NCBI GenBank assembly: GCA_964492845.1
Contig: CAZBMZ010000020.1
Location: forward strand, 1-64,000
Direction of reading: 5' to 3'
Source: JADJPF01 sp964492845
GTDB taxonomy: Bacteria; Acidobacteriota; Blastocatellia; Chloracidobacteriales; JADJPF01
DNA: 64,000 nt
Program-made: the position numbers and the translations under genes
The notes under the pieces: model-generated
Told to the model about the DNA's origin: nothing
The model's database searches: none
Seen by the model: the letters and a program-made list of their open reading frames with translations, nothing else
Part shown: positions 52,407 to 62,500 of the stretch, piece by piece
How the letters are laid out: each line of letters begins with the position of its first letter
Numbering within the stretch: the stretch's first letter is position 1

Positions 52407-54191
52407 ATGCTACGAGCTAATGATGAAATTGGCCCTTATACTTTAATTCGCCAGTTAGGGCGAGGTGCTTTTGGTGTAGTTTGGTTGGCAGAACGCCGAG
52501 GTAAAATTGCTACTACTCAAGTAGCCGTTAAATTTTCATTAGACGAAGAACCAGACTTAAAAGAAATTGAAAAAGAGTCTCGTCTTTGGGTTGAAATAGG
52601 CAAACATCCAAATATTTTGCCTATTATTGAAGCAGATGTTTATGATGAATATGTTGTAGTTGTTAGTGAATATGCTCCAGATGGCTCATTAGAAGCTTGG
52701 TTAAAAAGTCACGGAGGAAATGCACCTAATTTAGAATCTGCACTCCAAATAACTTTAGGAATTCTATCAGGACTCGAACATCTTCACTGCCGCCGAATAA
52801 TTCACAGAGATATAAAACCTGCCAATGTTTTGCTACAAGGTGATACTCCAAGACTAGCCGACTTTGGGCTAGCTAGAGTCCTAAGAGCTAGTGCTAAAAA
52901 TAGTGGTATAGCAGGCACGCCTAATTATATGTCACCAGAGGCTTTTGATGGGCAAAGGTCTGTACAAACGGATATTTGGGCTGTTGGAGTAATTCTTTAC
53001 CAACTTTTATCTGGTTCGCTCCCCTTTAGCCAAACTGATTGGCCGTCTTTAATGAAAGCAATTATTAATAATGAGCCAAAACCTTTACCAGAAAATATTC
53101 CTTTGATGCTTAAGGAAATTGTTAGTAAAGCTTTACAAAAAGATCCTCTTCGTAGATATGCTAGTGCTAAGGATATGAAGGAAGAATTACAAACCTTTTT
53201 GCTTTATGGCACTCAAGAAACTCTAAAACAAAATTTAATAGATACACAGGATGATTTACCTGTATTAAGTTCTTATTTAATAGAAGATTTGACTGCTAAC
53301 ACAATGACACAAGTTGGTGAGTTAAATGATGCTTCTTCTGGTAAGCCAAAGCTATTTTTTGAATTTGATGGTTTGTTATTAGAACATGACGCAGCTATTA
53401 GAAAGCGATATGTTCGGCAAAATCGCTATTTTATTGAAGAATTAGCAGAAAATAATTACCTTGACATGGTTTCTATTCCTAAAGGGATATTTTTAATGGG
53501 TTCACCAGAACATGAAATAGGCCGTGCTAATGATGAAGGCCCTTTGCATGAAGTAAATATTAAAGCATTTTATTTAGGTAAAACACCAATTACACAAGCA
53601 CAATGGAGAGAAGTTGCTAATTGGCCTAAGATAAAACGTCGTCTTAATCCAGAACCGGCACATTTCAAAGGGGATAACTTGCCTGTAGAAAGTGTTTCTT
53701 GGGAAGAAGCTCAAGAATTTTGTGCTAGGCTTTCAGCAAAAACCAGTAAAAATTACCGGCTGCCAAGTGAAGCAGAATGGGAATATGCTGCAAGGGCTGG
53801 AACGACTACGCCTTTTTCTTTAGGTGATACTATTACTACAGATTTAGTTAATTACAATGGAAATAATTCTTATTCAACAGGGCCAAAAGGCGTTTATCGT
53901 CGCGCTACAACACCAGTTGCCCATATGGTGATAGCTAATCCTTTAGGATTATTTGATGTTCATGGCAATGTTTGGGAATGGTGTCAGGATATTTATCATA
54001 GTAATTATATAAATGCCCCTAATGATGGGGTTGTTTGGGAAAAAGATGATAATAATCCTGCAACAGAATGGCGAGTTTTGCGGGGTGGGGCTTGGAATGT
54101 AGGTAGCAATGCTTGTCGTTCTGCGGCGCGTTTTAAGCTAATACCTGATATTAAATCTCATTCAACAGGTTTTCGAGTGGCGGTTTCTTAG
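52407..54191 (+). CDS. Ser/Thr kinase fused to formylglycine-generating-enzyme-like domain
   Basis: A 594-residue fusion. Residues about 10-270 are a protein kinase: LGRGAFGVVWLAER, VAVKFSLDEE, IIHRDIKPANVL, ADFGLARV and GTPNYMSPEAFDG. Residues about 340-590 are an FGE-sulfatase (SUMF1-like) domain, with FLMGSPEHEIGRANDEGPLH, YRLPSEAEWEYAARAG, FDVHGNVWEWCQD, VLRGGAWN and a closing TGFRVAVS. In kinases such domains usually act as binding or sensory modules rather than oxidases, and I do not see the two active-site cysteines in the CxxxC layout. A linker with acidic segments joins them. There is no membrane segment. Confidence 0.88.
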   Translation: MLRANDEIGPYTLIRQLGRGAFGVVWLAERRGKIATTQVAVKFSLDEEPDLKEIEKESRLWVEIGKHPNILPIIEADVYDEYVVVVSEYAPDGSLEAWLKSHGGNAPNLESALQITLGILSGLEHLHCRRIIHRDIKPANVLLQGDTPRLADFGLARVLRASAKNSGIAGTPNYMSPEAFDGQRSVQTDIWAVGVILYQLLSGSLPFSQTDWPSLMKAIINNEPKPLPENIPLMLKEIVSKALQKDPLRRYASAKDMKEELQTFLLYGTQETLKQNLIDTQDDLPVLSSYLIEDLTANTMTQVGELNDASSGKPKLFFEFDGLLLEHDAAIRKRYVRQNRYFIEELAENNYLDMVSIPKGIFLMGSPEHEIGRANDEGPLHEVNIKAFYLGKTPITQAQWREVANWPKIKRRLNPEPAHFKGDNLPVESVSWEEAQEFCARLSAKTSKNYRLPSEAEWEYAARAGTTTPFSLGDTITTDLVNYNGNNSYSTGPKGVYRRATTPVAHMVIANPLGLFDVHGNVWEWCQDIYHSNYINAPNDGVVWEKDDNNPATEWRVLRGGAWNVGSNACRSAARFKLIPDIKSHSTGFRVAVS

Positions 54192-54220
54192 CAGTATTTG
54201 TTTTTCAAAATTAAAAAGTA

Positions 54221-54257
54221 AAAAGGTTAGCTAAATATTTGATTTAGCTGACCTTTT
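54221..54257. terminator. terminator hairpin after the kinase-FGE gene
   Basis: AAAAGGTTAGCTAAAT pairs with ATTTAGCTGACCTTTT (one G-T pair) around five bases and is followed by CTTTT. The remaining DNA to the convergent gene at 54396 is AT-rich and featureless. Confidence 0.75.
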
Positions 54258-54395
54258 CTTTTAAAACTATATCTAATATTACAAAATAAGCATGATATTT
54301 AAGAGAAATTAGATCAAAAAACCATTAAGCAAAATGGTAAAAATAAGCAAAATAATAAGCATATCTATTTACCTACCTTAAGAGTTAAATTTTTG

Positions 54396-54770
54396 TTAGT
54401 GTGGAAGTTCTTGCCCAAATTGAAGTAGATAGCCGTTACAGTCTCGAATAGCAAATTCTCTCATTCCATATTCAAAATTTTCTATTGGGTATTCAACAGT
54501 TACTTTATCTTTTAGCTCTTCCCAAAACTTATCTACAGGTTCTGAATAGAGATATAAAGAGCCTGTCATTACAGTACCTTCTAGTTTTGAATGGGAATTT
54601 TTGCTAGTAAACATAATTTCAATAGAATCTTTTTTTAGACAAGTCCAGCAAGGTTCTCCTGTTTGAGGCCAAACAGATGCACAAGTAAAACCTAGTGTTT
54701 TTGTATAAAATTCTATGGTTTCTGTTAGGTTTTTTGCTTCTAACATAGGTGTAATATGACTTAATTGCAT
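54396..54770 (-). CDS. VOC-superfamily protein (glyoxalase/bleomycin resistance-like)
   Basis: A 124-residue single-domain vicinal-oxygen-chelate protein with paired beta-alpha-beta units. MQLSHITPMLEAKNLTETI at the start is followed by FYTKTLGFTC, WTCLKKDSIEIMF, and YGMREFAIRDCNGYLLQFGQE at the end. The fold normally binds a divalent metal through His/Glu pairs (His4 and Glu at the C-terminus here). Reactions range from glyoxalase to dioxygenase to drug binding, so the substrate is unknown. A second, longer relative lies 101 bases upstream on the same strand. Confidence 0.8.
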   Translation of the reverse strand: MQLSHITPMLEAKNLTETIEFYTKTLGFTCASVWPQTGEPCWTCLKKDSIEIMFTSKNSHSKLEGTVMTGSLYLYSEPVDKFWEELKDKVTVEYPIENFEYGMREFAIRDCNGYLLQFGQELPH

Positions 54771-54806
54771 AAATATCCTTAGTGTGTTGAAAACAAGTTT
54801 ATACTG

Positions 54807-54838
54807 CCTAGAGAAAATAATAAGTTATTTTCTCTAGG
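54807..54838. terminator. perfect hairpin between the VOC genes
   Basis: CCTAGAGAAAATAA and its complement with a four-base loop form a 14-bp stem downstream of the longer VOC gene. A U-run is lacking, so it could equally be an RNA-stability element. Confidence 0.5.
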
Positions 54839-54871
54839 TAATGTTTAAAGGTTGACGAGATAGATTAACTT

Positions 54872-55360
54872 TTAAGCTTGGGCAGCTTGTCCGCAATCAC
54901 CTTTAGAAAAGGCTTCAGCAGCAGCTTTAGCAATTTCTTCAGGGGTCATATCTTTGATATGTGTACAAATAGACCAGCAATGACCATAGGGATCAGCCAC
55001 TTGACCATAGCGATCACCCCAAAATTGATCAGCTAATGGCATTTTTACAGTTGCTCCAGCAGCAACGGCTGTGTTAAAGGCATCATCAGCATTTTCAACA
55101 TATAAAGATAAGGTTACAGGAGTATTACCAATAGTTTGAGGTGATAAACAACCCATTTCAGGGTATTCATCACAAAGCATTAACATAGAATCACCAATTT
55201 TTAATTCTGCATGTCCTATTTTTCCGTCGGGTGTTGGCATACGAAAAATTTCTTCTGCACCAAAAGCTTTTTTATAAAATTCAATTGCTTCAGAAGCATT
55301 TTTTAATATGATATGTGGTGTTAAAGTATGGAATCCTTCGGGGATGGGTTTGACAGACAT
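54872..55360 (-). CDS. PhnB-like VOC-superfamily protein
   Basis: A 162-residue protein of the PhnB/YdcI-like VOC group. The opening (FHTLTPHIILKNASEAIEFY, then KKAFGAEEIFRMPTPDGKIG) and AELKIGDSMLMLCDE match, as does AADAFNTAVAAGAT-type sequence (here DDAFNTAVAAGATVKMPLAD) followed by FWGDRYGQVADPYGHCWSI. Its tail (EEIAKAAAEAF) is a short helix. The PhnB name is historical and does not imply phosphonate use. The family role is unknown. GGAG lies just upstream of the ATG on the coding strand. Confidence 0.85.
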   Translation of the reverse strand: MSVKPIPEGFHTLTPHIILKNASEAIEFYKKAFGAEEIFRMPTPDGKIGHAELKIGDSMLMLCDEYPEMGCLSPQTIGNTPVTLSLYVENADDAFNTAVAAGATVKMPLADQFWGDRYGQVADPYGHCWSICTHIKDMTPEEIAKAAAEAFSKGDCGQAAQA

Positions 55361-55563
55361 AGTTTCTCCTTAAGAGTTATTAGTTAGTTATTTAATGGTT
55401 TAATGACTAGGGTGACGAAATATAATCAAAGATCAACGATGTTGTCAATGAAATTAAGCGAAAATGTTGCGAAATAGGTTAGCTTAAAAAGCATTTTTTA
55501 TAAGTTATTGAAAATAAAAAGAGCTTTTAATGATCAAAAATAAATAAATTTTAGGAAACAATA

Positions 55564-56577
55564 ATGACACTTAATAAAATAGGTATTTTGGGGGCTGGCA
55601 GCATAGGTTGTTATTTAGGTGCGCACTTTATTTCTAAATCAATAGATACAATTCTTGTTGGACGTGAAAAAATTGTTGAACAAACAAAAATCAATGGATT
55701 AAGAATTACAGATTTTACAGGAAAAGAGATTCGTCTTTTACCGTCACAAGTTAGCTGTGTAACAGACATAAAGGCTCTTGCTGACAGGGATTTAATAATT
55801 GTTACCTTAAAAAGTGCTGCTACCAAACAAACTGCTCTAGAGCTTAAAGAATTTTTAGGAGATAAGACAATTGTAGTAAGTTTTCAAAACGGCGTACAAA
55901 ATGCAAGTTTACTACAAGAAATTTTAACAAAAACAGAAGTGCTAGCTGGAATGGTTCCTTTTAATGTAGTTTGGAATGAAAATGCTCACTTTCATTGTGG
56001 AACAAGTGGCGCGCTTGTGGTTGAAGAAAAAAATAATTCTCAAAAAGTGGTTTCTATTTTGAATAATGTGGGTTTAGAAGCTAAATCTAGCCAAAATTTA
56101 GAAGGAATACTTTGGGGAAAGCTAATTTTTAACTTAAATAATGCTATTAATGCTTTGTCAGGTATCTCCTTAAAAGAAGAGCTTTCCCAGGTCGGCTATC
56201 GCAAAATCATTGCAGCAGCAATGCGAGAAGCTCTTTTTATAATGAAAAAAAGTGGAATTAAGCCTCAAAGTAGCGGGGGATTGATTCCAGCATTGGCACC
56301 TATTGTTTTATCACTTCCAGATTTTTTGTTTTTTAGGATTGCTGCTAAGATGATTAAAGTTGATCCTCAAGCCCGTTCTTCTATGTCGCAAGACTTACAA
56401 CAAGGACGCAAAACAGAAATAGATTATATTAATGGGGAAATTGTTAATTTAGCTCAAAAAAATAATTTATCTGCTCCAATTAATAGTGCAATTATTAATT
56501 TAATTAAAGAAGTAGAACAGACTAAGCAATTACCAAAGCTATCAGCTTCAGAACTTACAAAACATCTTGCTATATAA
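55564..56577 (+). CDS. ketopantoate reductase-like (PanE/ApbA) protein
   Basis: A 337-residue NADPH-dependent reductase of the 2-dehydropantoate 2-reductase family, which makes pantoate for coenzyme A. The nucleotide loop GILGAGSIGCYLGAHF opens the protein. FQNGVQNASLL and the C-terminal helical domain, with LWGKLIFNLNNAINALSG carrying the catalytic Lys and Asn, are in place. RKTEIDYINGEIV occurs late, as in PanE. Related 2-hydroxyacid reductases share the fold, so PanE function is likely but not certain. It is followed by a HAD phosphatase and a PBP4 homologue on the same strand. Confidence 0.82.
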   Translation: MTLNKIGILGAGSIGCYLGAHFISKSIDTILVGREKIVEQTKINGLRITDFTGKEIRLLPSQVSCVTDIKALADRDLIIVTLKSAATKQTALELKEFLGDKTIVVSFQNGVQNASLLQEILTKTEVLAGMVPFNVVWNENAHFHCGTSGALVVEEKNNSQKVVSILNNVGLEAKSSQNLEGILWGKLIFNLNNAINALSGISLKEELSQVGYRKIIAAAMREALFIMKKSGIKPQSSGGLIPALAPIVLSLPDFLFFRIAAKMIKVDPQARSSMSQDLQQGRKTEIDYINGEIVNLAQKNNLSAPINSAIINLIKEVEQTKQLPKLSASELTKHLAI

Positions 56578-56602
56578 AACTTTAAGTAAAAGATAGGAAA
56601 TT

Positions 56603-57283
56603 ATGTTAAAAGCAATAATTTTTGATTTTGATGGTGTAATAGCCAATAGTGAACCAGCCCATTTTGTTACTTTTCAGCGTGTTTTAGCGGAAGAAGGGAT
56701 AAAAATTTCTCAAGCTGATTATTACCAAAAATATTTAGCAATGGATGATCGAGGAGCTTTTACTACAGCTTTAACTGATTTTGGACGACTTAGCGACCCA
56801 ATTTATGTTTCAGAACTAATTTTTAGAAAATCCTGCTATTTTGAACATTACTTAAAAAAAGAAATGGATATTTATCCTGATACACTAGAATTTATTAAAA
56901 ATGTCCAAGGGAGATTTCCTTTAGCAATAAACTCTGGGGCTTTAGGTGCAGAAATAGAGGTTGTTTTAACAAGAATAAATTTACGGCCTATTTTTTCATT
57001 AATTATTAGTGCTGATAATATTAAAAGATGTAAGCCAGATCCAGAAGGTTACTTAAAAGCTTTAGATGGATTAAATAATTTACACCCAGAACTTAATGCC
57101 AAAGCATCAGAATGTTTAGCAATAGAAGACTCCATTGGAGGGCTTAAATCTGCTTTAGCGGCAGGGATGAAATGTGTTGCTGTTACTAATACTTATCCAG
57201 CTATTTCACTTGGTGCAGCAAGTAAAGTTGTTGAGAAGCTAACGGATTTAACTGACCAAGAACTAGTAAAATTATTTGCTTAA
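56603..57283 (+). CDS. HAD-superfamily phosphatase (beta-phosphoglucomutase-like)
   Basis: A 226-residue HAD hydrolase. Motif I IIFDFDGVIANSEPAHF contains the nucleophile and acid Asp pair (DxD). A helical cap follows (about 15-85), then motif II (INSGALG), motif III with KRCKPDPEGYLKAL, and motif IV AIEDSIGGLKSALAAGMKCV. Cap type and size fit the beta-phosphoglucomutase and phosphoglycolate phosphatase group. The substrate is presumably a small phosphorylated sugar or acid. It lies 25 bases after the PanE-like gene. Confidence 0.85.
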   Translation: MLKAIIFDFDGVIANSEPAHFVTFQRVLAEEGIKISQADYYQKYLAMDDRGAFTTALTDFGRLSDPIYVSELIFRKSCYFEHYLKKEMDIYPDTLEFIKNVQGRFPLAINSGALGAEIEVVLTRINLRPIFSLIISADNIKRCKPDPEGYLKALDGLNNLHPELNAKASECLAIEDSIGGLKSALAAGMKCVAVTNTYPAISLGAASKVVEKLTDLTDQELVKLFA

Positions 57284-57302
57284 AAACAAAGAAAGTTTAC
57301 CT

Positions 57303-58862
57303 ATGATTTCACTAAAGAATTTTTTCCTAGTGTTTTTAGTTATTTTTTGTATTGTCAATGTAAATGTTTTTTCTGCTTCAATTAAGGACAAACAAAAACC
57401 TACTAAGCAGCAAAAAGTTGCTCCAAAACAGACTCTGCCAAAACTTAAACAAGAAATAACAAAACTTCTAAACAAACCGGAATTTATTGATGCTGGAGTA
57501 TCAGTAAGAATTATTACTCAAGCTACAGGTAAAGTGGTTTTTGAAAAGGAAGCTGAAAAGCTACTTAAACCAGCCTCTAATATGAAAATTTATACTACAG
57601 CAGTAGCACTAGAGACACTTTCACCTAATTATCGTATTCGGACATCTGTTTATTCAGAGAATAAACCTGATAATGATGGGGTAATTAAAGGGAATTTAAT
57701 ACTTTATGGACGTGGAGATCCTACGTTTGCTAGTACTTATATGGATGATTATCAACCTTTTGATCTGCTGGTTAAACAGTTGAGTGGAGCAGGGGTTAAG
57801 CAAATAAATGGAGATTTAATTGCTGATGAAAGTTATTTGAAGGGTAGTTCTTTAGGCCAAGGATGGGAATGGTTAGATTTACAATGGCATTTTGGAGCAG
57901 AAATAAGTGCTTTAACTGCTTATGATAACAAAGTAGAAGTGCAAATAAAGCCAGGTGCAAAAGTAGGAGATCCTTGTCAAATAACAATAACTCCTGATGT
58001 GGGCTATGTTTCCATTATTAATAAAATGGAAACAATTGCGGCTAAAGGGCAAAGAGAAATAGGCTTAAATCGTGGACTAGCAGATAATTCATTGCTAGCT
58101 TGGGGAAAAATGCCACTAGATGACACAGGCTTTTCAGCTAGGCTAGCAGTTTATCGGCCTGCTGGGATGTTTGCTAGTCTTTTTAAGGCTGCTTTAAGTC
58201 GTTCTAATATTAAATTTAATGGAAAAATTATTATTATAGATAGTTCTTTACGTTCACTTTTAACACCTAGCAACCCAGAAAAATTAGTTGAACTAGCAGC
58301 AATAGATTCACCTCCATTAAGTGAAATTATTAGGATAGTAAATAAATTTAGCCAAAATCTTTACGCAGAACTATTACTACGCACAATAGGAAAGGTAAAA
58401 GGAAAAGTAGAAAAAGATAGTGATGAAGCAGGATTAGAGGTAATTAAGGATTTTTTAAGTCAAATAAAAGTTGATCCAACAAAACTTTTACTTTCTGATG
58501 GTAGTGGGCTGTCACGCCGCAATTTAATTAACGCATTTGCTACTACAGAGTTACTAAAACATATAAGCCGATCTGCTAATTTTGCGGTTTTTCAAGATTC
58601 TTTGCCTTTGGCTAGTGTTGATGGGACATTAAGGCGGCGAATGGCTGATAGCAAGGCTGCTCAGAACGTACAAGCAAAAACGGGAACACTTAGTAACACT
58701 AGTAGTCTATCTGGCTACGTTAAAAGTGCTGGCGGAGAAACCTTTATTTTTAGTATCTTAGTTGATAATTTTACCGCTGATTTTCGTCAGGCTTTAGCTT
58801 TACAAGATAAAATTTGCCAATACCTAGCAGATTTTACTGGTAAAATTGAAGCGATAAACTAA
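57303..58862 (+). CDS. dacB: D-alanyl-D-alanine carboxypeptidase/endopeptidase (PBP4, S13 family)
   Basis: A 519-residue periplasmic penicillin-binding protein that trims or splits peptidoglycan cross-links. A signal sequence (about 1-26, MISLKNFFLVFLVIFCIVNV then NVFSA) is followed by a basic linker. The three active-site motifs are present: SNMK in KPASNMKIYTT (SxxK), SGLSRRN in the SDGSGLSRRN segment, and KTG in QAKTGTLSNTS. The large insert between the first two motifs is typical of PBP4. An earlier in-frame ATG at 57276 overlaps the upstream gene; the ATG at 57303 is preferred because the signal sequence begins there. Confidence 0.92.
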   Translation: MISLKNFFLVFLVIFCIVNVNVFSASIKDKQKPTKQQKVAPKQTLPKLKQEITKLLNKPEFIDAGVSVRIITQATGKVVFEKEAEKLLKPASNMKIYTTAVALETLSPNYRIRTSVYSENKPDNDGVIKGNLILYGRGDPTFASTYMDDYQPFDLLVKQLSGAGVKQINGDLIADESYLKGSSLGQGWEWLDLQWHFGAEISALTAYDNKVEVQIKPGAKVGDPCQITITPDVGYVSIINKMETIAAKGQREIGLNRGLADNSLLAWGKMPLDDTGFSARLAVYRPAGMFASLFKAALSRSNIKFNGKIIIIDSSLRSLLTPSNPEKLVELAAIDSPPLSEIIRIVNKFSQNLYAELLLRTIGKVKGKVEKDSDEAGLEVIKDFLSQIKVDPTKLLLSDGSGLSRRNLINAFATTELLKHISRSANFAVFQDSLPLASVDGTLRRRMADSKAAQNVQAKTGTLSNTSSLSGYVKSAGGETFIFSILVDNFTADFRQALALQDKICQYLADFTGKIEAIN

Positions 58863-59027
58863 TATATTTGCAGTGTTTATTAGAGTTATGGTAGTCTAGC
58901 TTGGTAAATTTTTTGTTTTAAGCAAGAAATTTTGCTTTAAATGGTGATAAACACTGGAAATATAGCAAATAAGTGTATAAACTATACCAACAGAATAAGT
59001 TAGATTAGAATAGGGAGCGCATTATTA

Positions 59028-59453
59028 ATGGCACGATCTACTACTAAAACTACTAAAGAAGCAACAAAAACTACTAAATCTAAAGGTGAAGCTACATCAA
59101 CAACCGCAGCTAAAACCAAAGCTAAACCAGCACCAGTTCCAGTTCCTAAACCTAATACTATTACTAGGTTAGAACTAGCTCAAGAAGTGGCTAAAGCTGT
59201 AGGAAGTATGATGGAGATTACTAATAGAGACGCTGAAGCTATTGTAGCAGAAATAATTCAATCAATGATTGATACATTAAAAGAAGGTAACGAAATAGAA
59301 ATACGTGGTTTTGGGTCATTTCGCCTACGTAGCCGCCGTGCTAGACGTGGCCGTAATCCCAAAACTGGCGAATCTGTGGATGTACCAGCTAAAAGAGTAG
59401 TTTATTTTAAGATGGGAAAAGATTTAAAGTTATTCTTAACTCAAAATTCTTAA
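59028..59453 (+). CDS. HU/IHF-type DNA-binding protein with Thr/Lys/Ala-rich N-terminal tail
   Basis: A 141-residue nucleoid protein. Residues 1-45 form a low-complexity Thr/Ala/Lys tail (TTKTTKEATKTTKSK) with a short Pro/Val run. Residues 46-141 form the HU/IHF fold, with RLELAQEVAKAVG, EIIQSMIDTLKEGNEIEIRG and FGSFRLRSRRARRGRNPKTG as the DNA-bending arm. The arm's RGRNPKTGE is conserved. The tail is longer than in classic HU and recalls the histone-like extensions of some bacterial HU proteins, probably adding non-specific DNA contacts. AGGGAG precedes the start, and a strong terminator follows. Confidence 0.93.
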   Translation: MARSTTKTTKEATKTTKSKGEATSTTAAKTKAKPAPVPVPKPNTITRLELAQEVAKAVGSMMEITNRDAEAIVAEIIQSMIDTLKEGNEIEIRGFGSFRLRSRRARRGRNPKTGESVDVPAKRVVYFKMGKDLKLFLTQNS

Positions 59454-59460
59454 GTATTAA

Positions 59461-59503
59461 ATAAGCCACTTAATTACTAGTTATTTTTTATTAAGTGGCT
59501 TAT
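59461..59503. terminator. terminator after the HU-like gene
   Basis: ATAAGCCACTTAAT pairs with ATTAAGTGGCTTAT around a 15-base loop, followed by a TATTTATTTATTTTT run. Confidence 0.85.
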
Positions 59504-59526
59504 TTATTTATTTTTACTTCTAATTC

Positions 59527-62500
59527 TTAATCCTCTTCATTTAATCTAGAATTTTTTACAGTCTGAATTATTACAGGTGCTACACTAGCATTAAATAGGG
59601 CATCTCCGCTATATTTTGCACTTATTTGATGATCTCCAAGTTTTAGCTGGCTTGTGATAAATGTTGCTTCTGCACGAACAATATTTATAGGTGTTTGTTC
59701 TACTCCATCAACAATAAAGGTTATTGTTCCTGTAGGACTACTATTAGTTGCTGTATCTGCTGTTATTACAGCTATAAAAGTTGTAGGACTGTTGAGTTTA
59801 CTAGGATTTGTCAGGGAATTAATTGCAATTTTGGTTTCTAGCTTATTAACCATAACTTGAGTTGTTCCACTAATACTTGGATTATTTAGATCTTGGACTG
59901 TAATTGTATTTATTCCAACTCTTTGCAAAGTTATCGCTTTAGCAAAGGCGCGAGTTCCTAAATCAGAAAAATTAAAAGAAAAATTAGTAGGTAGTAAAGC
60001 TAGAGAATCAGAGCTAGAAAACATAATTGTACCAATATAACTACTAGCAGTATTACCAGATGAATCTATAGCCGTTACTTTTATATCAAATATTTGATTG
60101 CTTAATACTTCTGTAGGTGCTATTACCTCTAATCTAACAGCAGGATCAGAATTGACTAATAAGTTATAGCTTTGAGTAACATTACAACCACTAGCATCAG
60201 TAACTGTAATTGCAAAATTAAAAATTCCTGTTTGTGTAGGTATTCCGCTAAGTTCTCCATTTGCTGAAAGTGTAAGTCCTAAAGGTAAATTACCAGAAGT
60301 TACTGAAAAACTATAAGGATCCACCCCACCACTAGCTACAAAGCTTTGATTATAAGCAGTTAAACGTTGTCCAATAGGTAGACTACTTGGACTGACTAGG
60401 ACATCACACTTACATAAATTTAATAATAATGAAACACTTAGACTAGAGCTATTAGTCACAATTAAATCTGGAGTAGTATCTTTATTGATATCTTTAATGG
60501 TAATGGAACTAGGTTCTCTTCCTATTCCTAAAGATAAATTGCTATCAAAAACAAAGCTGTTATTACCATTACCAAAAAAGAGAGAAATATTATTGGTAGT
60601 TGCATTTGCTACAGCTATATCCAGATTTCCATCTAAATCTAAGTCTGCCACTGAAACAGCAACAGGTTTTATTGCTCCAGATAGTTGAATATTGCTTAAA
60701 GTGGCAAAATTTGCATTTCCATCATTACGTAGAATAGATAAATTATTACTACCACTATTAACAACTACAATATCTGGACTACCATCTCGATTAAAATCAC
60801 CAGAAGCAATGGCCCTTGGGGAACTGCTACCAACACCAAAATTATTTACAAGAGAAAATCCAAATGGGCTACCAAGTAAAATACTAATAGTATTACTGCC
60901 TAAATTAGCAGTAGCTAAATCTAAAGAGCCATCTCGGTTAAAGTCCTCTGCTATTAAGGAGAATGGCCCAATTCCACCATTTAGATTAAAATCTATAGGT
61001 ATGTTAAATGTTCCATCACCTAATCCAAATAAAAGCGATATGGTGTTGCTGCCAGCATTAGCAGTAGCTAAATCTAAAAGGCCATCTCTGTTAAAATCTG
61101 CTGTAAGAACTGCTACAGGTTGACTACTAATTAGCTGAGTAGTGTTTGATACTCCAAAATTACCTGTACCATCTCCTAGTAAGACATAAATGCTATTAGT
61201 TGCAACATCAACCGTAGCAATATCTTGGTTGCCATCCCGGTTAAAATCTCCACTTGTTAAAGAAAAAGGTTGAATACCTCCAGTAGTAAAATTATTAGTA
61301 CCAGAAAAACCATTGTTTCCAGTTGCCAGTAATAAAGATATGTTGCCATTGCCAGGATTAGCAGTAGCTAAATCTAGGAGTCCATCCCGGTTAAAATCAG
61401 CTATAGTTGATGATTGAGGGCCGACGATATCACTAATAGTAATATTACTAACATTACTAAAAGTACCGCTACAAGTAACAGTACAATTATTTAGTAAAAT
61501 AGAGATATCTCCAGAAGTTTGATTAGCAGTAGCTAAATCTAATTTGTTGTCTAAATTAAAATCTGCTGTAATTAAATTTTGTACGCCTTTTGCTAATGGT
61601 AAGGTTAGAGTTGTAAGGTTAATAAAATTACCTGCTCCATCACCTAACAAAGCCGATAAGTTGTTGCTGCTAGAGTTGGCAGTAATTAAATCTAGTAAAC
61701 CATCTTGGTTAATATCGGCTGTTTGTAAAGATTGAGGTGTAATACCTTCTAGAAGATCAAATTTATTAACTACAATAAAATTGCTTAAACCATCGCCTAA
61801 AAGAATAGAAACAGAATTATCACCATTAGCAGTAGCTAAATCTAAAAAGTTATCTTGATTAAAATCTCCACTAACGATTGCAAAAGGCAAAGTAGCCCCT
61901 AAATCAAAATTTACGGTGTTGATAATTCCAAAGCTACCATCGCCTAAAAGAATAGAAATATTATTTGTATTAAAATTTGCTGTAGCAAGATCAGGATTGC
62001 CATCTTGGTTAAAGTCGCCTATTGCCAGACTCCTTGGGCCAACGGCATCAGCTAAATCTATTTTATTTACGCTGTTAAAATTGCCTAATCCATCATTAAG
62101 TAATATAGAAATATTTTCACTACTAAAATTAGTAGTAACTAAGTCCATTTTTCCATCTCGATTAAAGTCTACTTTAGCAATAAATATAGGCCCAACAGCC
62201 TCATCACCAATTGTAAAATTAGTTGCTATAGTAAAACTACCTTGTCCAGTGCCAAGAAAAATAGCCACATTATTACTATTAAAATTAGCTGTTGCTACAT
62301 CCATATTACCATCTAGGTTAAAATCTTGAGCAACTATAGAGCGTGGGCCTAAACCAGTTTCTGTGCTAAAAGTTCCTGTATTGGTAAATTGACCATTTCT
62401 ATTGCCTAAGAGCAAAGAGATATTGCTACTAAGAAAATTTGCTGTTACCAGATCAATTATTCCATCTCGGTTAAAATCTGCTGCTGCAATACCTTGTGAA

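Noticed and set aside
60692..62329. Several + strand frames of 60-145 codons opposite the FG-GAP gene.
   Set aside because: They recur with the repeat period of the antisense gene and share its mirrored sequence, so they are artefacts of the repeat.
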